From: Gemmataceae bacterium
GTDB taxonomy: Bacteria; Planctomycetota; Planctomycetia; Gemmatales; Gemmataceae
Direction: 5' to 3'
Length of the DNA stretch: 6,540 nucleotides
NCBI GenBank assembly: GCA_025056835.1
Contig: JANWVS010000128.1
Span: 1 to 6,540 of the forward strand
Shown: positions 4,601 to 6,540 of the stretch, one piece after another
Layout of the letters: each line of letters begins with the position of its first letter
How positions within the stretch are numbered: position 1 is the first letter of the stretch
Notes under the pieces: model-generated
The model's database searches: none
Seen by the model: only the letters and a program-made list of their open reading frames with translations
What the model was told of the DNA's origin: nothing
Position numbers and translations under genes: made by a program

Positions 4601-6540
4601 ATGGGGGGCCTGACGGAAGGAATCGGCGGCTGTCCGGCCGTAGTGCCGGTACTGATCGGCCCCCTCCAGGTCTTGCTGACGATCCTGCCGGGGTTGCTTC
4701 TTGCCCTGGGCGGCGGCGTGCTCGCCCTCCTGAAGCCGTCGGGGATGAAGAACGCCCTGCGGTTATTGTGGCAGCAGCGGCTGGCGGTCTTCTGCGTGCT
4801 GCTCGTGGGTGCGGCGCTGTACTTCGGCACGCGCCTGTTGTGGCCGACGGGCCAGGCCGATACCGTCACGGCTTCACAAAGCGGCGCCGATTGGCCGATG
4901 GCTCGTTTCGATTTGCGCCGCTGCGGGGTCGCGCCCGGCAGCCGCAGCCCCACGCGGGCGCAACTGGTCTGGTCGTATCAACAAGGGCGCGAATGGTACC
5001 TCGCCTCACCGGCGGTCGTGGGCAATCGCCTGTATATTGCGACCGCCGATGTCCGCCTTTCCAAGTCGGGAGCGATCCTTTGCCTCGATGCCGACACCGG
5101 CGCCCCGGTGTGGACGAGCAGCGTGCCGGACTACCGTCCCACCTTTTCCTCTCCCGTCGTGGTCGGCGACTACCTGGTCATTGGCGAAGGACTTCACGAC
5201 ACCCGCGACGCCCGGGTCATTTGCCTGGATCGCCGCGACAGCGAGAAGGGCAAAGTGGTCTGGACGTTTCGCACGGCCAACCACGTCGAATGCACGCCCG
5301 TGGTGGCCAACGGCCGCGTCTACGTCGGCGCCGGCGACGACGGCGTCTATTGTCTCGACCTTCAGCCCGATGCCGACGGCCAGGCCAAGGTGCATTGGCA
5401 CAAATCGCCCGACCAGTTTCGTGATGCCGAGACCTCCTTGGCCGTCCACGACGGCAAGGTCTATGTCGGCTTGGGCAACGACGGCAAGGCCCTCGTCGTG
5501 CTCGATGCGCTCAGCGGCGCGGAACTGCACCGCATCGACATGCCGTATCCCGTTTTCAGTCCCGCCGCCATCGCCGACGGCAAGCTCTACCTCGGCATGG
5601 GCGAGGGAGATTATGTCAAGGACGGCGACGGCGGGGCGGTCGTGTGTCTCGACCTGGCTCGGCTCACCAGCGATTGGACGTTTGCCTTGCCGAAAACGGT
5701 CCTGGGGGCCGTCGCGATCAAGGACGATCGTCTCTACTTCGGCTGCGGCGACGGCCAACTGTATTGCCTGTCGCGCGCCGGCAAGCTCATCAAAGCCTTC
5801 GACACGCGAGCCCCGATCAAGACCTCGCCTGCCGTCACCGACGAACACGTCTTCGTGGTCAACAGTGCCGGTGTCCTCTACGCTTTGGATCGCCATAGTC
5901 TCGAACCGGTGTGGGACTATCGGCTGGCCGCCAGCGATTTGTTCATCAGTTCGCCGGTGGTGGCTCGGGGCCACGTCTATGTCGGCACGCAGGCGGAGGG
6001 GCTGGTCTGCGTGGGTCAGCCGCCGACAACGCAGCGCACACCGCAATGGGCGGCGCCGTTGGGGGGCGCGGGCGTCGCCGGCAACAGCGACGGTTCTTCG
6101 CTCCCCGACGAAGGTGAAATTCATTGGGTCTACGGCGGCGGCCGCGGGGCGAAGGTGGCCGCTCCGGTCGCGGTCTGGGAAAACCACCTGTACGTCCCCT
6201 TGGCCGACACCGATCGGCCCGGCATCGACTGCCTGCCCTTGCCGAAGGAACGGCGCGAGCCGCCCCAGGCCCTGTGGCATTTCCGCACCGACGCCGGCGT
6301 CTGGTCGAGTCCCGTGGTGTTGGGAAAAGTCGTCGGCGCTGTCGATGGCCGACCCGGGGAGACGCGAACACTCTACCTGATGGATCGGGATTGGGGCGTT
6401 CTGGTGGCCCGGCAGCCGGTGGCGGCGGAGGCCACGGGCTTGCTGACCACAACCGGCCATCAGTTCCTCGTCCAGGACCAGGCCGACGTGCTCACCAGCC
6501 TCGACCCGGCGGGCCGCCGGCAATGGAACGCCGTCGTCGG
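4601..6540 (+). CDS. Membrane-anchored PQQ-like beta-propeller protein, 3' end outside window
   Basis: The first 646 codons of a protein running past the right edge. Residues 14-44 and 61-81 are hydrophobic helices with a positively charged segment between them (KPSGMKNALRLLWQQR, 45-60), which by the positive-inside rule puts the rest outside the cytoplasm. From about residue 120 the chain is a series of propeller blades of the PQQ/BamB type, built on the unit SPVV-x-G-x-x-Y-V-G, then x-CLD-x-x-x-G-x-x-x-W. Blades begin near residues 136, 184, 232, 279, 320, 368, 409 and 451, with more diverged repeats near 520, 569 and 611. The first shows GNRLYIA, then LCLDADTGAPVW. Such propellers serve as protein-interaction platforms or as quinone-dependent dehydrogenases; no dehydrogenase-specific motif is visible, so a structural or sensing role is more likely. 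The ATG at 4601 is the first start after an in-frame TGA at 4571 and has a good ribosome binding site. Confidence 0.92.
   Translation, partial: MGGLTEGIGGCPAVVPVLIGPLQVLLTILPGLLLALGGGVLALLKPSGMKNALRLLWQQRLAVFCVLLVGAALYFGTRLLWPTGQADTVTASQSGADWPMARFDLRRCGVAPGSRSPTRAQLVWSYQQGREWYLASPAVVGNRLYIATADVRLSKSGAILCLDADTGAPVWTSSVPDYRPTFSSPVVVGDYLVIGEGLHDTRDARVICLDRRDSEKGKVVWTFRTANHVECTPVVANGRVYVGAGDDGVYCLDLQPDADGQAKVHWHKSPDQFRDAETSLAVHDGKVYVGLGNDGKALVVLDALSGAELHRIDMPYPVFSPAAIADGKLYLGMGEGDYVKDGDGGAVVCLDLARLTSDWTFALPKTVLGAVAIKDDRLYFGCGDGQLYCLSRAGKLIKAFDTRAPIKTSPAVTDEHVFVVNSAGVLYALDRHSLEPVWDYRLAASDLFISSPVVARGHVYVGTQAEGLVCVGQPPTTQRTPQWAAPLGGAGVAGNSDGSSLPDEGEIHWVYGGGRGAKVAAPVAVWENHLYVPLADTDRPGIDCLPLPKERREPPQALWHFRTDAGVWSSPVVLGKVVGAVDGRPGETRTLYLMDRDWGVLVARQPVAAEATGLLTTTGHQFLVQDQADVLTSLDPAGRRQWNAVV

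Noticed and set aside
4809..6380. A 523-residue plus-strand open frame, and a 287-residue one at 4561-5424
   Set aside because: Both are out-of-frame readings of the propeller gene, rich in Arg, Pro, Ser and Thr and lacking any domain. The true frame has no stop inside the window.
5006..6523. A 505-residue open frame on the minus strand
   Set aside because: It is antisense to the propeller gene. Its protein has no blade repeats or known domain, while the plus-strand frame starting at 4601 shows repeated PQQ-type blades.

Overview
The window looks like chromosomal DNA of a planctomycete, probably of the Pirellula/Blastopirellula type. This is inferred from GC-rich codon use, loosely packed mostly single-gene units, several exported or membrane-anchored proteins, a small DUF2007 protein and a long PQQ-type propeller anchored by N-terminal helices. 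No marker gene here proves the affiliation.

Layout, left to right. Positions 10-975 (+) encode an acetamidase/formamidase-family amidohydrolase. A well-formed sigma70-type promoter (1018-1046) then serves a complete tRNA-Ser(GCU) at 1083-1173. A 530-base stretch with no convincing gene follows. Next are an exported alpha/beta-hydrolase-like protein (1704-2666, +), an unrecognised 177-residue protein (2894-3427, +), and a convergent DUF2007 protein (3773-3522, -). A divergent intergenic region of 233 bases leads to a small exported tyrosine-rich protein (4007-4408, +). The last 1.9 kb is the 5' part of a large membrane-anchored PQQ-like beta-propeller protein (4601 to beyond the right edge). 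Its true frame has no stop inside the window, and the long open frames overlapping it on both strands are shadows.

The genes do not form an obvious pathway. Spacing and candidate promoters suggest each is its own transcription unit. The common thread is export: three of the six proteins carry a signal peptide or N-terminal membrane helices. Regulatory sequence is the more interesting layer. The hexamer TAGAAT occurs three times in gene-upstream positions (before the tRNA, before the small exported protein and before the propeller gene), and two of the three sites have a GC-rich dyad at or next to the -35 region. I found no mobile element, CRISPR array, phage gene or defence system, and nothing that clearly amounts to a new multi-gene system.
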